NCBI RefSeq assembly: GCF_019511445.1
Contig: NZ_JAEUAN010000002.1
Span: forward strand, 186,001-250,000
Direction: 5' to 3'
DNA: 64,000 nucleotides
Source: Aliirhizobium wenxiniae
GTDB taxonomy: Bacteria; Pseudomonadota; Alphaproteobacteria; Rhizobiales; Rhizobiaceae
Shown: positions 17,944 through 26,947 of the stretch, in pieces
Numbering within the stretch: position 1 is the stretch's first letter
Layout of the letters: each line of letters starts with the position of its first letter
Translations under genes and position numbers: made by a program
The notes under the pieces: model-generated
Told to the model about the DNA's origin: nothing
The model's database searches: none
Seen by the model: only the letters and a program-made list of their open reading frames with translations

Positions 17944-19007
17944 CGGCTTCTCGTCCTCGGATCAAGCGTCCGGTAGAGAAGGTCGGACAAGATGTTGATG
18001 GCAACGAACACCGCACCGATGACGATCGTACCGCCAAGCACGGCATTCATGTCGGCATTCTGCAACGAGTTGGTGATGTAAAGACCGAGCCCCGGCCAGG
18101 AGAAGATCGTCTCGGTCAGAACCGAGCCTTCCAGCAGGCCCGCATAGGAGAGCGCAATCACCGTCACCAGCGGCACCGCGGCATTGCGCAGCGCATGGAA
18201 CCAGATGATCCGCGCCTCGGACAGACCCTTGGCCCGTGCGGCGACGATATACTCCTGTTGCAGCTCGTTGAGCATGAACGAGCGCGTCATGCGGCTGATA
18301 TAGGCAAGCGAGAAATAACCGAGCAGCCCACCGGGCAGGATGATATGGCGGAACAGATCCCAGGCCACATCCCACTGCCCCTGCCAGATCGCGTCAAACA
18401 GGAAAAAGCCCGTTTGCGGCGTGAACGTATATTCGTAGACGATGTCGATCCGCCCCGGATAGGCCACCCATCCGAGCTTGGCGTAGAACAGCACCAGCGC
18501 CAGCAGGCCGAGCCAGAAGATCGGCACCGAATATCCGATCAGCCCGATCACCCGCACGATCTGGTCGGCAATCGATCCGCGCTTGACGGCGGCCAGCACC
18601 CCGAGAGGCACCCCGATCAGCGCCCCGATGATCGTGCCGATCGTCGCAAGCTCGATCGTTGCGGGAAACACCCGCGCGATATCGGTCATCACGGGATTGG
18701 TGGTCAGCACCGAAATGCCGAAATCGCCGGTCATCGCCTGTTTTATGTAGATCCAGAACTGCTGGTAGAGCGGCAGGTTGAGGCCAAGCTCCTCCCGCAC
18801 CCGCTCGACCACATGGGAGGGCGCTCGGTCACCGACGATCGCCAGCGCCGGATCGATCGGCACAACGCGGCCGATGAAAAAGGTAACGGCCAGAAGGCCG
18901 AGAAAGGTGGTGACGACCGTGACCACGAAACGGACCACCGCCATGCCAAAGGAAGAAGCACGCCGCCGGCTGCGCCGCGTCACTGCCGTCGTATCGGTAA
19001 GCGTCAA
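17940..19007 (-). CDS. DppB-type ABC permease (module 1)
   Basis: Inner-membrane permease of 355 residues. The start is the TTG at 19007 because it follows AAGGAGAACTCC at ideal spacing; in-frame sequence further upstream runs through repeat DNA and is rejected. After a basic N-terminus (VTRRSRRRASSF) comes the first membrane segment, then VPIDPALAIVGDRAPSHVVE. The periplasmic part carries an insert, YPGRIDIVYEYTFTPQTG, near residue 190. The EAA loop is QEYIVAARAKGLSEARII and the C-terminus LDPRTRSR. A repeat of about 170 bp separates it from its binding-protein gene. Confidence 0.92.
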   Translation of the reverse strand: MTLTDTTAVTRRSRRRASSFGMAVVRFVVTVVTTFLGLLAVTFFIGRVVPIDPALAIVGDRAPSHVVERVREELGLNLPLYQQFWIYIKQAMTGDFGISVLTTNPVMTDIARVFPATIELATIGTIIGALIGVPLGVLAAVKRGSIADQIVRVIGLIGYSVPIFWLGLLALVLFYAKLGWVAYPGRIDIVYEYTFTPQTGFFLFDAIWQGQWDVAWDLFRHIILPGGLLGYFSLAYISRMTRSFMLNELQQEYIVAARAKGLSEARIIWFHALRNAAVPLVTVIALSYAGLLEGSVLTETIFSWPGLGLYITNSLQNADMNAVLGGTIVIGAVFVAINILSDLLYRTLDPRTRSR

Positions 19008-19067
19008 GGAGTTCTCCTTGAGATGATTGAGAGGAACAGAACCTCTGCCCCCAGGATTACAGTGAAT

Positions 19068-19240
19068 AAAAAATCCCCCTCTGGCCTGCCGGCCATCTCC
19101 CCCACAAGGGGGGAGAAAACCCGCGGCCACCGCTTAAATCACTTGGGTCTCAGCGGTGCTTCCGGGTTAAGCCCTCCCCCTTGTGGGGGTCCGAAGGACG
19201 GGCAGAGACGAGTGGCTCTACCCAGGGCAGTTTGGGAGGG
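19068..19240. repeat. RIME2-like element inside the peptide-uptake operon
   Basis: CCCCCTCTGGCCTGCCGGCC followed by ATCTCCCCCACAAGGGG at the left, and CCCTCCCCCTTGTGGGGGTC with GGGAGGGGTC at the right, form a broken inverted repeat. It occupies the gap between the module-1 binding protein and its dppB-type gene and may affect read-through. Confidence 0.75.
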
Positions 19241-19261
19241 GTCTTTCCCGATACGCGCCGA

Positions 19262-20902
19262 CTACTTCGAAATCGGATAGACAAAGTTCGTATCGAAGCT
19301 CGGGCCGAGCTTGAAGTCCTTCAGCTTCGCCGAATAACCGGCAACTTCCGTCTGCTGGAAGACGATCACGAACGGGCTCTGCGCCAGAGCCTTCTTCTGC
19401 AGGTCCTCGTAGACTGCCGCGCGCTTGGCCGCATCCTTTTCCAGCAGCGCGCCCTGGGCGGCTTCTTCGATGTCCTTCGGCACATCCCAGGCATTACGCC
19501 ATGCCAGCGTCTTGTTCTTGCCCTCGTCGGAATTGTCGTAGTTGACGACGAAGGTTTCGGCATTCGAGTTCGGGTCGAAATAGTCCGAACCCCACTGGCC
19601 GATATAGATATCGTGGGTGCGGGCGCGGTACTTGGTCAGCGTCTGCTTGCCGTCGCCCGGAATGATTTCGAGCTTGATGCCGGCCTGCGCCAGCGTCTGC
19701 TGCACGCTTTCGGCAATGCCGGTCACCGGCTGCGTATTGCGCACGTCCATGGTCACGGTAAAGCCGTCAGCGAGACCTGCCTTGGCAAGCAGTTCCTTCG
19801 CCTTGGCGACATCCAGCTTGTAAGGATTGTCGTTCAGCGCACCGAGCTGGCCCTTCGGCAGGAACGTCTGGTGGATTTCGCCGATACCCTTGATCAGCGT
19901 CGCGCCGATCGCGTCATAATCGACCAGATACTTGAACGCTTCCGCCACTTCGGGCTTCGCCAGCTTCTCGTTTTTCTGGTTGAGGCTGAAATAGTAGATC
20001 GTGCCCTTCGGCGCGGACGTCACCGACAGGCCTTCCTTCTTCGAAACTGCTTCCACATCGTTCGGCTCGAGGTTGCGGGCGATATCGATATCGCCGTTTT
20101 CCAGCGCCAGACGCTGGCCGGAGCTTTCCTTCATGTGGCGATAGATGACGCGCTTCAGTTTCGGCTTCTCGCCGTAATAGTTCGGGTTGGCTTCCATGAT
20201 CACGGCCTCGTTGGCGCGCCATGCCAGCACCTTGTAAGGGCCGGAACCGGCAAAACCGGTCTTCATCCATTCATTGCCGAAATCGGTATCGTATTTGTAG
20301 TCGGCCGAAGGCGTCATCGCCTTGGCATGTTCCATCACCACCTTCTTGTCGACGACGGAGGCGACGGTAGCGGTCAGGACGTTCAGCACGAAGCTCGGCG
20401 CATAGGCCTTGTCGACCGTGAAGGTGAACGTGTCGGGCGCGGTCGCCTTGGCTTTTTCGGCAACATTGTCGCCGGTAATGCCGAACTGGGTAATCAGGAA
20501 GGCCGGAGACTTGTCGAGCTTCACTGCCCGCTCGAACGAGAAGGCCACGTCTTCGGCGGTCAGCGGATTGCCGGAGGCAAATTTCAGGTCCGGCTTCAGC
20601 TTGAACGTATAGGTCATGCCGTCGTCGGAAACCGTCCAGCTGGCCGCCAGATCGCCGACGACCTTGGACGTATCGGCCGGGTCGAGCATGACCAGCTTGC
20701 TATAGGTGTTGGCGGTCACTTCGGCGGTGGAAAGCTCGAAGGCTTCGCCCGGATCGATGGTGATGATGTCGTCGATCGCAAAGCCTTCGACCAGCGTATC
20801 TGCGGGCGTCGCGGCAAAGGCCTGCGGCGCGGTCGCCAGAAGCAGCGACAGTACTGCGCCGGTGGAAAGAATGCGGACGGAAGTACGCAGTGAATGGAGC
20901 AT
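19262..20902 (-). CDS. Family 5 ABC substrate-binding protein (module 1)
   Basis: Periplasmic solute receptor of 546 residues. The start MLHSLRTSVRILS at 20902 has CAGGGGA upstream; a Met seven codons earlier overlaps that site. The signal peptide ends near QAFA. SBP_bac_5 features are DIITIDPGEAFELSTAEVT, MTYTFKLKPDLKFASGNPLT, and RVIYRHMKESSGQRLALENG, the last typical of receptors in the dipeptide/aminopeptide branch. It lies 58 bp after the M19 dipeptidase gene and leads the transport operon, so dipeptides (perhaps including D-amino-acid forms) are a reasonable but unproven ligand. Confidence 0.93.
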   Translation of the reverse strand: MLHSLRTSVRILSTGAVLSLLLATAPQAFAATPADTLVEGFAIDDIITIDPGEAFELSTAEVTANTYSKLVMLDPADTSKVVGDLAASWTVSDDGMTYTFKLKPDLKFASGNPLTAEDVAFSFERAVKLDKSPAFLITQFGITGDNVAEKAKATAPDTFTFTVDKAYAPSFVLNVLTATVASVVDKKVVMEHAKAMTPSADYKYDTDFGNEWMKTGFAGSGPYKVLAWRANEAVIMEANPNYYGEKPKLKRVIYRHMKESSGQRLALENGDIDIARNLEPNDVEAVSKKEGLSVTSAPKGTIYYFSLNQKNEKLAKPEVAEAFKYLVDYDAIGATLIKGIGEIHQTFLPKGQLGALNDNPYKLDVAKAKELLAKAGLADGFTVTMDVRNTQPVTGIAESVQQTLAQAGIKLEIIPGDGKQTLTKYRARTHDIYIGQWGSDYFDPNSNAETFVVNYDNSDEGKNKTLAWRNAWDVPKDIEEAAQGALLEKDAAKRAAVYEDLQKKALAQSPFVIVFQQTEVAGYSAKLKDFKLGPSFDTNFVYPISK

Positions 20903-20960
20903 GATCAGTTCCCCTGTTTTCATGTGCTCAAATTCGTCAACGTCACCGGCCCTTCGGCCG

Positions 20961-22010
20961 TTATTCGTGCCAAGCTTTACCCAATACCCTCAACCAGTTT
21001 TCGCGGGCCAGCTTGGCCAAATCATCGCCAGCGTATCCCCCTGATTTTAGGGCTGCAACCAGATTCTGATTGCCCGCGGCATCACGAATTTCGGTGGGCA
21101 CGGTGCAGCCGTCGAAGTCCGATCCGATCGCCACATGGTCGATCCCCATGCGTTCCACCATGTAGTCCACATGGCGTATCATCTCGGAAATCGGCGTCGC
21201 CGCAATGTCCAGCCCGTCATCGCGCAGCATGGTGACGGCATAGTTCAGGCCGACGAGCCCGCCGCTCTCCTTGATCGCGTCCATCTGCCTGTCGGTCAGG
21301 TTACGCGCCACCGGCGTCAGGGCATGCGCATTCGAATGGCTGGCGATCAGCGGCTGGTCGGAGGTTTTCGCCACATCCCAGAACCCCTGCTCGGTGATGT
21401 GCGACAGGTCGATCAGGATACCCAGCCGGTTGCAGGCCTTGACCAGTTCGAAACCGAGATCGGTCAGCCCCGGCCCGGTATCGGTCGTCATCGGAAAGGC
21501 GAAAGGCACACCATGGCCAAAGATATTGTGGCGGCTCCACACCGGCCCAAGCGAGCGCAGACCCGCCGCATGGAATACCTCCAGATTGGCGAGATCGCCG
21601 TCGATCGGCTCACAGCCTTCCATATGCAGCACGGCGGCAAACACGCCGTCCTTCATCGCTCGCCGGATGTCCGAGGTTGAGCGGCAAAGTTTCCAAGCGC
21701 CTGCTCGATCGAGCTTCAGCGCGATTGCCGCCTTTTCCAGCCCTATATCCAGCGAAGGTGCGTATTCGAGCGGCGCCGCAAGCGGCGTCACATAACTCCC
21801 GTCCGGCTCGGGGTCCTTCAGCACCAGATCGCCGGAGGGGATGTAGATGGCGCAGAGACCACCGGCCAGTCCACCGGCACGCGCCCGCGGCGCATCGATA
21901 TGGCCTTCCGGCGTCCCGTTTGAGAATTCCACGACGGGATCAGCCCCCGCCTTCATGTTCCGCCAGAGCCGCAACAACACATCGTTATGGCCGTCGAACA
22001 CCAGTTCCAT
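20961..22010 (-). CDS. M19 family membrane-dipeptidase-like enzyme
   Basis: Zinc dipeptidase of 349 residues, without a signal peptide and therefore probably cytoplasmic. The DGHNDVLLRLW motif near the start supplies His and Asp metal ligands; the bridging Glu lies in HMEGCEPI (about 130); later His ligands are in LIDLSHITEQGFWDV and ASHSNAHAL; IGSDFDGCTVPTEI is a strong family signature. Family members cleave dipeptides, often with D-residues at the C-terminal side. The ATG at 22010 is preferred over a TTG one codon earlier. It is the first gene of the peptide-uptake cluster, so uptake and cleavage are probably co-expressed. Confidence 0.93.
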   Translation of the reverse strand: MELVFDGHNDVLLRLWRNMKAGADPVVEFSNGTPEGHIDAPRARAGGLAGGLCAIYIPSGDLVLKDPEPDGSYVTPLAAPLEYAPSLDIGLEKAAIALKLDRAGAWKLCRSTSDIRRAMKDGVFAAVLHMEGCEPIDGDLANLEVFHAAGLRSLGPVWSRHNIFGHGVPFAFPMTTDTGPGLTDLGFELVKACNRLGILIDLSHITEQGFWDVAKTSDQPLIASHSNAHALTPVARNLTDRQMDAIKESGGLVGLNYAVTMLRDDGLDIAATPISEMIRHVDYMVERMGIDHVAIGSDFDGCTVPTEIRDAAGNQNLVAALKSGGYAGDDLAKLARENWLRVLGKAWHE

Positions 22011-22127
22011 CAAACTCTTCCTGACAATTTCGCTTGGGGTCTTGAGGTAGGATGTGGCGATCCTAGCCAGCCAATGGCGATGCGCAAGAGTGAAGTAGTA
22101 TCAGGACATTGCTTCTGCGTGTGGCAA

Positions 22128-22315
22128 ATCCCCCTCTGGCCTGCCGGCCATCTCCCCCACAAGGGGGGAGAATACCCGCGGCAACCGCCACCTTCAAATA
22201 GGCCTCGGCGATGCGGCAGGGTTAGCCCTCCCCCTTGTGGGGAGGGTTGGGAGGGGTCTTTCTTTTCAAGGGCATCAACCTCGAGGGTCAGCGAGACCAC
22301 GCCCCCTCACCAACT
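22128..22315. repeat. RIME2-like element reaching the phosphoribosyltransferase stop
   Basis: CCCCCTCTGGCCTGCCGGCC plus CTCCCCCACAAGGGG at the left and CCCTCCCCCTTGTGGGGAGG at the right are inverted halves. A further CGCCCCCTCACCAAC block near 22300 resembles a RIME end and codes the last residues of the phosphoribosyltransferase. Nothing else is seen in 22011-22287. Confidence 0.7.
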
Positions 22316-22965
22316 TTGCTTAATATCGGCGTGCGAAAACACGAAAACACGCGCCCCTTCCACTGCGGCCCGAAATCGTTGAGCTTCTTCTCCCAGCGAT
22401 CCGATTGCAGCATGGCAGCGCCGATCGCCACCGGCTCGATCCCGAGCGAGGTCATCAACGTCAGGCCGGAAATGATCGAGGTGCCGGAGGAAATCACGTC
22501 ATCGATCAACGCCACGCGCTTCCCCTCGATCAGCGGCATCATCCGCGGATCGACATAAAGCCGCTTCTGCTGCTCCGGCGTGGTGATCGAGGAAAGCGGC
22601 ACGGAAAGCTGCTCGTCATACCAGAATTTCTTCGACGTCCCGAGCGGCACGTAACGGGCAAAACCCAGCATCCTCGCCACCGCGGCCGCCAGCGTCAGGC
22701 CCAGTGTCGGCAGACCGACGATCACTTCCGGCCGAAGCGCCGCGATCTTAGGCGCCAGATCGGCGGCCAGCGCATCCTGCACATCAAAGCTCGCCTGATT
22801 GATGATCAGCGATGCCAGCGCATGTTGTCCGTCTGAAAGAGGCCGGATCGGCAGTCTGATCTGTTCGCCGCTGTCGAGCCGCGCCGGGAAGAAGCCGGAG
22901 AAAGGCCCGGTCTCCTCGAAAGAACCGGGAGCGTGCAGCTCCTGCCAGAATTCATGCGGCTGCAT
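22288..22965 (-). CDS. Phosphoribosyltransferase, purine salvage
   Basis: Cytoplasmic type I phosphoribosyltransferase of 225 residues from MQPHEFWQ (a TTG four codons earlier is possible). The PRPP-binding loop is RVALIDDVISSGTSIISG. VIVGLPTLGLTLAAAVARML is the PP-loop region. The family transfers ribose-5-phosphate from PRPP to a base. The gene begins 19 bp after the adenine deaminase stop in a LacI-controlled salvage operon, so a purine base such as adenine or hypoxanthine is the likely acceptor. The final residues, SKVGEGAWSR, are encoded by repeat-like DNA, so the natural C-terminus may have been altered. Confidence 0.85.
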   Translation of the reverse strand: MQPHEFWQELHAPGSFEETGPFSGFFPARLDSGEQIRLPIRPLSDGQHALASLIINQASFDVQDALAADLAPKIAALRPEVIVGLPTLGLTLAAAVARMLGFARYVPLGTSKKFWYDEQLSVPLSSITTPEQQKRLYVDPRMMPLIEGKRVALIDDVISSGTSIISGLTLMTSLGIEPVAIGAAMLQSDRWEKKLNDFGPQWKGRVFSCFRTPILSKVGEGAWSR

Positions 22966-22984
22966 CGCTTTTCCCAACCTTATA

Positions 22985-24772
22985 TTATGCCAGAATTTCC
23001 AGTATCGGGCTCTCCATTAGCGTGCCGGTGGTCACATCGGCAATGCCCCGGTCGGTCTGATGCGGTCCTGCGTTGCAGGCCAGCGTCGCACCGAAGCAGG
23101 CCTTGAACACCAGATAGGGCGGCTCCCAGTCGACGACCTTGTCCATTGCCGCCCGGATCGCGCGGAACTGTTCGGCAACAACCTCGACCGGCTCTTCCGA
23201 CACGAGGCCCGCCAACGGCAGCGGCAGCAGGCTTACCACCTTGCCGCCGATCGCAACCGCCATGCCGCCGCCCGATGCGATCACCGCATTCGCAGCAGCC
23301 GCCATGTCGCGCGGATCGGAACCGAAAACGGTGAGGTTATGGCTGTCATGCGCCACCGTGGTGGCGAACGCGCCCTTCCACTTGCCCCATCCGGTGAGGA
23401 AACCCAACCGGGTGCGGCTGTCGACACGGCCATGGCGATGAGTCACGGCGATCAACACCGATTCCTGCGGGGGTACCACGAACCCGTTTTCGACAACCGC
23501 ATCCGCCTGCCCCCAGCGTGTGAATCGCGGCCGATCAATGGTCGCGACCCTCACCCGGGTAGCTTCAGAGCGAAGTTTGAAATCATCTTCCTGCAAGGCC
23601 TGCAGCTTTACAGAACGGCGCAGCGGATTGGGGTTCATCCGGCACACGTCGCCCGTCATCTTTCCATCGCGCGACACGATGTGACCGCTCGCCACGACTA
23701 CGCGCGTGCGAAAATCCTTGAGGTCCTCGAAGAGCACGATATCCGCCCTGCGACCTGCCGCAATCAATCCAAGGTCCGCGCGGCCGATCCTGACCGACCC
23801 GTTCAGCGTCGCCGCCTGCAGCGCCCATTCCGGCTTCATCCCGTAGCGCACCAGCCGGCGCACCACGTCGTCGAGACCGCCGCCATCGACGAGATCATCG
23901 GGGAACACGTCGTCGGTGCAGATCGTCACCGTCTGCGGCAGGTGTCCCAGTTTGTTGAGAGCATCGACGAATTCCGGCAGAAGGTGGTCATGCGAACCGC
24001 GCATCTCGATCGTCAGACCGGCCCGCAGTTTCTGCATCAGGTCGTCGGCGGAGGTCAGCTCGTGATCGGACGTGACGCCGGCCGTCATGAAGGCGGCCAG
24101 ATCACCGCCGGCCAGACCGCGCGCATGGCCGCTGACGAGCTTTTCCGAAACGAGCGCATTCTGCACGATATTGCTGATGCGCGGTTCGCGGTCGATGACG
24201 CCGCGCATGTTCATCACTTCCGCGAGGCCGGCGATCTTCGGCCACAGCAACATCTCATCGATCACATCGGCATCGAAATCCGCACCGGCAACCTCATAAC
24301 CCGGAGCAGACGGAACGCAGGACGGCGCCATGACGACAGCCCTGAGCGGCAGCGAACGCACCGCCTCAACCGACCATGCCACGCCATCGACACCGCAGAC
24401 ATTGCCGAATTCATGCGGATCCCAGACGACCGTCGTCACGCCGCGCGGCACCACTGTCTCCGCATAGGTCGCCGGCGTCACCATCGAGCTTTCGATATGC
24501 ATATGCGTATCGATCAGGCCCGGAGAAACGAAGGTTCCGGTCGCATCGATCACCTGCGCCGCATCCGAGCGTGCACCACGCTCGTGGACGCTGACGATCA
24601 GCGGCCCGACAATGCCGATATCGGCGGGACGAAGCTCACCGGTCACCACATCCACCAGCGTTCCGCCGGCGATCAGGATGTCGAACGGCGCATCGCCGCG
24701 TGCGACCTTCACGGCATTGTCACGAAAGCACGGTTCGGTAAATTCGCCAACGGTTGCGATAATGTCCTTCAC
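22985..24772 (-). CDS. ade: Adenine deaminase
   Basis: Amidohydrolase-superfamily enzyme converting adenine to hypoxanthine and ammonia; 595 residues, close to E. coli Ade (588). Start is GTG at 24772, with GGAGG seven bases upstream and a GTGA overlap with the preceding stop; the longer in-frame reading is rejected. The metal site is LIDTHMHIESSMVTPATYAE; other signatures are VVWDPHEFGNVCG, EVMNMRGVI, CTDDVFPDDL and the C-terminal AHDSHNLTVFGSDPRDM. It lies between the nucleoside hydrolase and phosphoribosyltransferase, giving the path nucleoside to base to hypoxanthine to nucleotide. Confidence 0.96.
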   Translation of the reverse strand: MKDIIATVGEFTEPCFRDNAVKVARGDAPFDILIAGGTLVDVVTGELRPADIGIVGPLIVSVHERGARSDAAQVIDATGTFVSPGLIDTHMHIESSMVTPATYAETVVPRGVTTVVWDPHEFGNVCGVDGVAWSVEAVRSLPLRAVVMAPSCVPSAPGYEVAGADFDADVIDEMLLWPKIAGLAEVMNMRGVIDREPRISNIVQNALVSEKLVSGHARGLAGGDLAAFMTAGVTSDHELTSADDLMQKLRAGLTIEMRGSHDHLLPEFVDALNKLGHLPQTVTICTDDVFPDDLVDGGGLDDVVRRLVRYGMKPEWALQAATLNGSVRIGRADLGLIAAGRRADIVLFEDLKDFRTRVVVASGHIVSRDGKMTGDVCRMNPNPLRRSVKLQALQEDDFKLRSEATRVRVATIDRPRFTRWGQADAVVENGFVVPPQESVLIAVTHRHGRVDSRTRLGFLTGWGKWKGAFATTVAHDSHNLTVFGSDPRDMAAAANAVIASGGGMAVAIGGKVVSLLPLPLAGLVSEEPVEVVAEQFRAIRAAMDKVVDWEPPYLVFKACFGATLACNAGPHQTDRGIADVTTGTLMESPILEILA

Positions 24773-25692
24773 CAGCTTGCCTCCGCCTTCAATGCGTCGA
24801 GAATGGATTGCTTTGCCTTTGCGGCATCGATATCGGCCGCAAACTGCGCGTTGAATTCGGCCCTGCCCGCTCGCGTCTCGACCACGGTGCGACCGCGCGT
24901 ATGGCTGCCCGTCAGCTCCATGTCGATCCGAGCCTCCTGCCATGTCGCAAGATCCGGCTGCACGAAGGCAACCGCCGCAACGGCGTCATAAAGCGACATT
25001 GCCTTGCGCCCGCGGCTGGTGGCGATCGACACGAAACCGGCAAGCAGATCGGCAAGCAGCGTCGCGTTGCGGCCACCGGCAGAGCGCACCGGCTCGACAT
25101 CCTCCGGCGCGCAAAGCACCTTGCGGCAAAGATCGAGATCGACCATGCGGAACGGGATACCGTGTGCGAGAACAATCGCCACCGCTTCCGGATCGGCAAA
25201 GGCGTTGAACTCGGCGGAAGCCGTATGATTGCCAGCCGTCAGCCCGCCGCCCATCCAGGTCAGGTCAGTGATCTTGGCGGCGAGATCCGGTCGCGCCAGC
25301 GCCACGGCAGCAATATTGGTGAGCGGCCCGAGCGCCAGAATGCGTCGCTCGCCTTCGCTGCGCTCCAACCAGGAGCAAAGCGCCTCGAACGCATCCTCGA
25401 CGAATGTATCCGGCCCGGTCGGCAATGCTTCGCCCGCTGTCGGCATACCCGCATCGCTCAGAATGGAAACCGCGGTCTCGAGCTTGCCGAGTACCGGCTT
25501 TGCCCGCCCGGCATGAATGGGAAACGGCCAGACGAAGGCACCCGCGGCACCGGCCGCATTGCGGCGCACCTGATCCAGCGGTGCATTGCCGAAAACAAGC
25601 GAGATCCCGTCTATGGCAAGCCCGCCATGGGCAACGACCATGATGGCGGCCAGATCATCGAACCCCATATCGGTATCGATCCACACACCCAT
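24769..25692 (-). CDS. Nucleoside hydrolase (IunH/RihB-like)
   Basis: Calcium-dependent N-ribohydrolase of 307 residues that splits nucleosides into ribose and base. The start ATG at 25692 puts VWIDTDMGFDD at the very N-terminus, as the family requires, and GGAG lies upstream; an earlier in-frame Met adds eight residues. Other features are ILALGPLTNIAAVALARPDL, the WMGGG segment, and AEFNAFADPEAVAIVL with Asn and Asp ligands. It precedes ade with a 4-bp overlap and is 84 bp after the LacI regulator. Confidence 0.94.
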   Translation of the reverse strand: MGVWIDTDMGFDDLAAIMVVAHGGLAIDGISLVFGNAPLDQVRRNAAGAAGAFVWPFPIHAGRAKPVLGKLETAVSILSDAGMPTAGEALPTGPDTFVEDAFEALCSWLERSEGERRILALGPLTNIAAVALARPDLAAKITDLTWMGGGLTAGNHTASAEFNAFADPEAVAIVLAHGIPFRMVDLDLCRKVLCAPEDVEPVRSAGGRNATLLADLLAGFVSIATSRGRKAMSLYDAVAAVAFVQPDLATWQEARIDMELTGSHTRGRTVVETRAGRAEFNAQFAADIDAAKAKQSILDALKAEASW

Positions 25693-25776
25693 TTCAAGCA
25701 CACTCCAAAAATACAACCGGACGACCCATTGGGACGCCCATATACACGAGAGATTGAGACCGGAGGATAAGGGTTT

Positions 25777-26838
25777 TCACCTACCATCCCTCCGAGCATG
25801 CGCGGCACCAGCCACAACCGAATGCATCGTCGGCCCCGTCGATTGCCGGATCACGAGCGTCATCGGCACGCCTGCGCCATTCCGCTCCGCAGATACCGGT
25901 TCGCCGGTTGCGGCATCGCGTTCTGCAATCACGTCCCCCAAAGCCTGCACCGCACGCTCCGCAATCACCGCCAGGTCCTGCCGCAAGGTGGTGATTGGCG
26001 GCATGACCACCGATGACCAGACAAGATCATCGAAGCCGCTGACACTGGCCTGAAGCGGAACATCGATTCCGTCGCGCTGCAATTCGGTCAGCGCGCGCAA
26101 TGCAAGCAGGTCGTAAACGGCGGCAAACGCCGTATACCCGTCCGCCACCCGAGCCGCGAGACCGAGCGCGCAGCCAGCCCCCTGCGAAACCTCCATCTCC
26201 TCCACCCACAAGGTTTCGCAGCACGCGTCACTGCCGAGACCGGCTTCCAGACCGCCGACCCGATCGTTCTGCACATTCGATTGTCGGCTATTGGCGATCA
26301 ACAGTACTTTCTGATGCCCAAGAGAGGCGAGATGACGCCCCATCTGCACCCCGCCGTCCCAATGGTCGGATGACACGGTATTTCCGGGCGTCGAGGGGCT
26401 GTCGATGATCGCCACGGGAGTGCCGATATCCGCAATGCGTGAGCCGCGACGGGGGACGACGATCATCCCGTCGACACCGCGCTCGACCAGCCGGCCGATC
26501 GCCGCCGTCTGCTGGGCGATCTCCCCTCGACTATCGGCGATCAACACGCCGAAACCGGCAGAAGCCGCCGCCTGCTCGATTGCCTGAGCGATCTGCGGAA
26601 ACAGGGGGTTGGATATGTCCGGCAATACCAGGCCGATAACGGCAGTTCGCCCTGTCCTGAGTGCCCGCGCCGCATGGCTCGGCACATAGCCAAGCTCATC
26701 TGCCGCCTGCCGGATTTTCGCCGAAAGCTCGGCGGAAACGCGCCCCTTGCCGGAAAGCGCATTGGAAACGGTTGCCGAAGACACACCAAGGGCGGCGGCA
26801 ATTTCCGTCATCGTCGCTGGCGTCCGGCCGACACTCAT
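25777..26838 (-). CDS. LacI family regulator of the purine salvage operon
   Basis: DNA-binding repressor of 353 residues. The helix-turn-helix TEIAAALGVSSATVSNALSG lies at residues 11-30, followed by the hinge helix GYVPSHAARALRTG. The rest is a periplasmic-binding-protein-like ligand domain starting AVIGLVLPDISNPLFP. It is the first gene of the operon it probably controls. An operator with LacI-family symmetry lies 22 bp upstream of its start, so it is likely autoregulated. A purine, nucleoside or ribose is the expected effector. Confidence 0.93.
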   Translation of the reverse strand: MSVGRTPATMTEIAAALGVSSATVSNALSGKGRVSAELSAKIRQAADELGYVPSHAARALRTGRTAVIGLVLPDISNPLFPQIAQAIEQAAASAGFGVLIADSRGEIAQQTAAIGRLVERGVDGMIVVPRRGSRIADIGTPVAIIDSPSTPGNTVSSDHWDGGVQMGRHLASLGHQKVLLIANSRQSNVQNDRVGGLEAGLGSDACCETLWVEEMEVSQGAGCALGLAARVADGYTAFAAVYDLLALRALTELQRDGIDVPLQASVSGFDDLVWSSVVMPPITTLRQDLAVIAERAVQALGDVIAERDAATGEPVSAERNGAGVPMTLVIRQSTGPTMHSVVAGAAHARRDGR

Positions 26839-26859
26839 TGTCTCTGCTGCGTTCCAAGC

Positions 26860-26877
26860 TGATTAATCGTTTAATCA
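26860..26877 (-). promoter_or_regulatory. LacI-family operator
   Basis: TGATTAATCGTTTAATCA is an 18-bp near-perfect palindrome with the central CG typical of LacI-family sites (one mismatched pair). It is 22 bp before the regulator's ATG, in an AT-rich 109-bp gap between lacI-like and lysR-like genes. Confidence 0.8.
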
Positions 26878-26947
26878 AACATACCCGGATACACTTTATA
26901 TGTCGAGCGAAATACAACCTTTCATATAGAGTAATACACAGCCCTTG

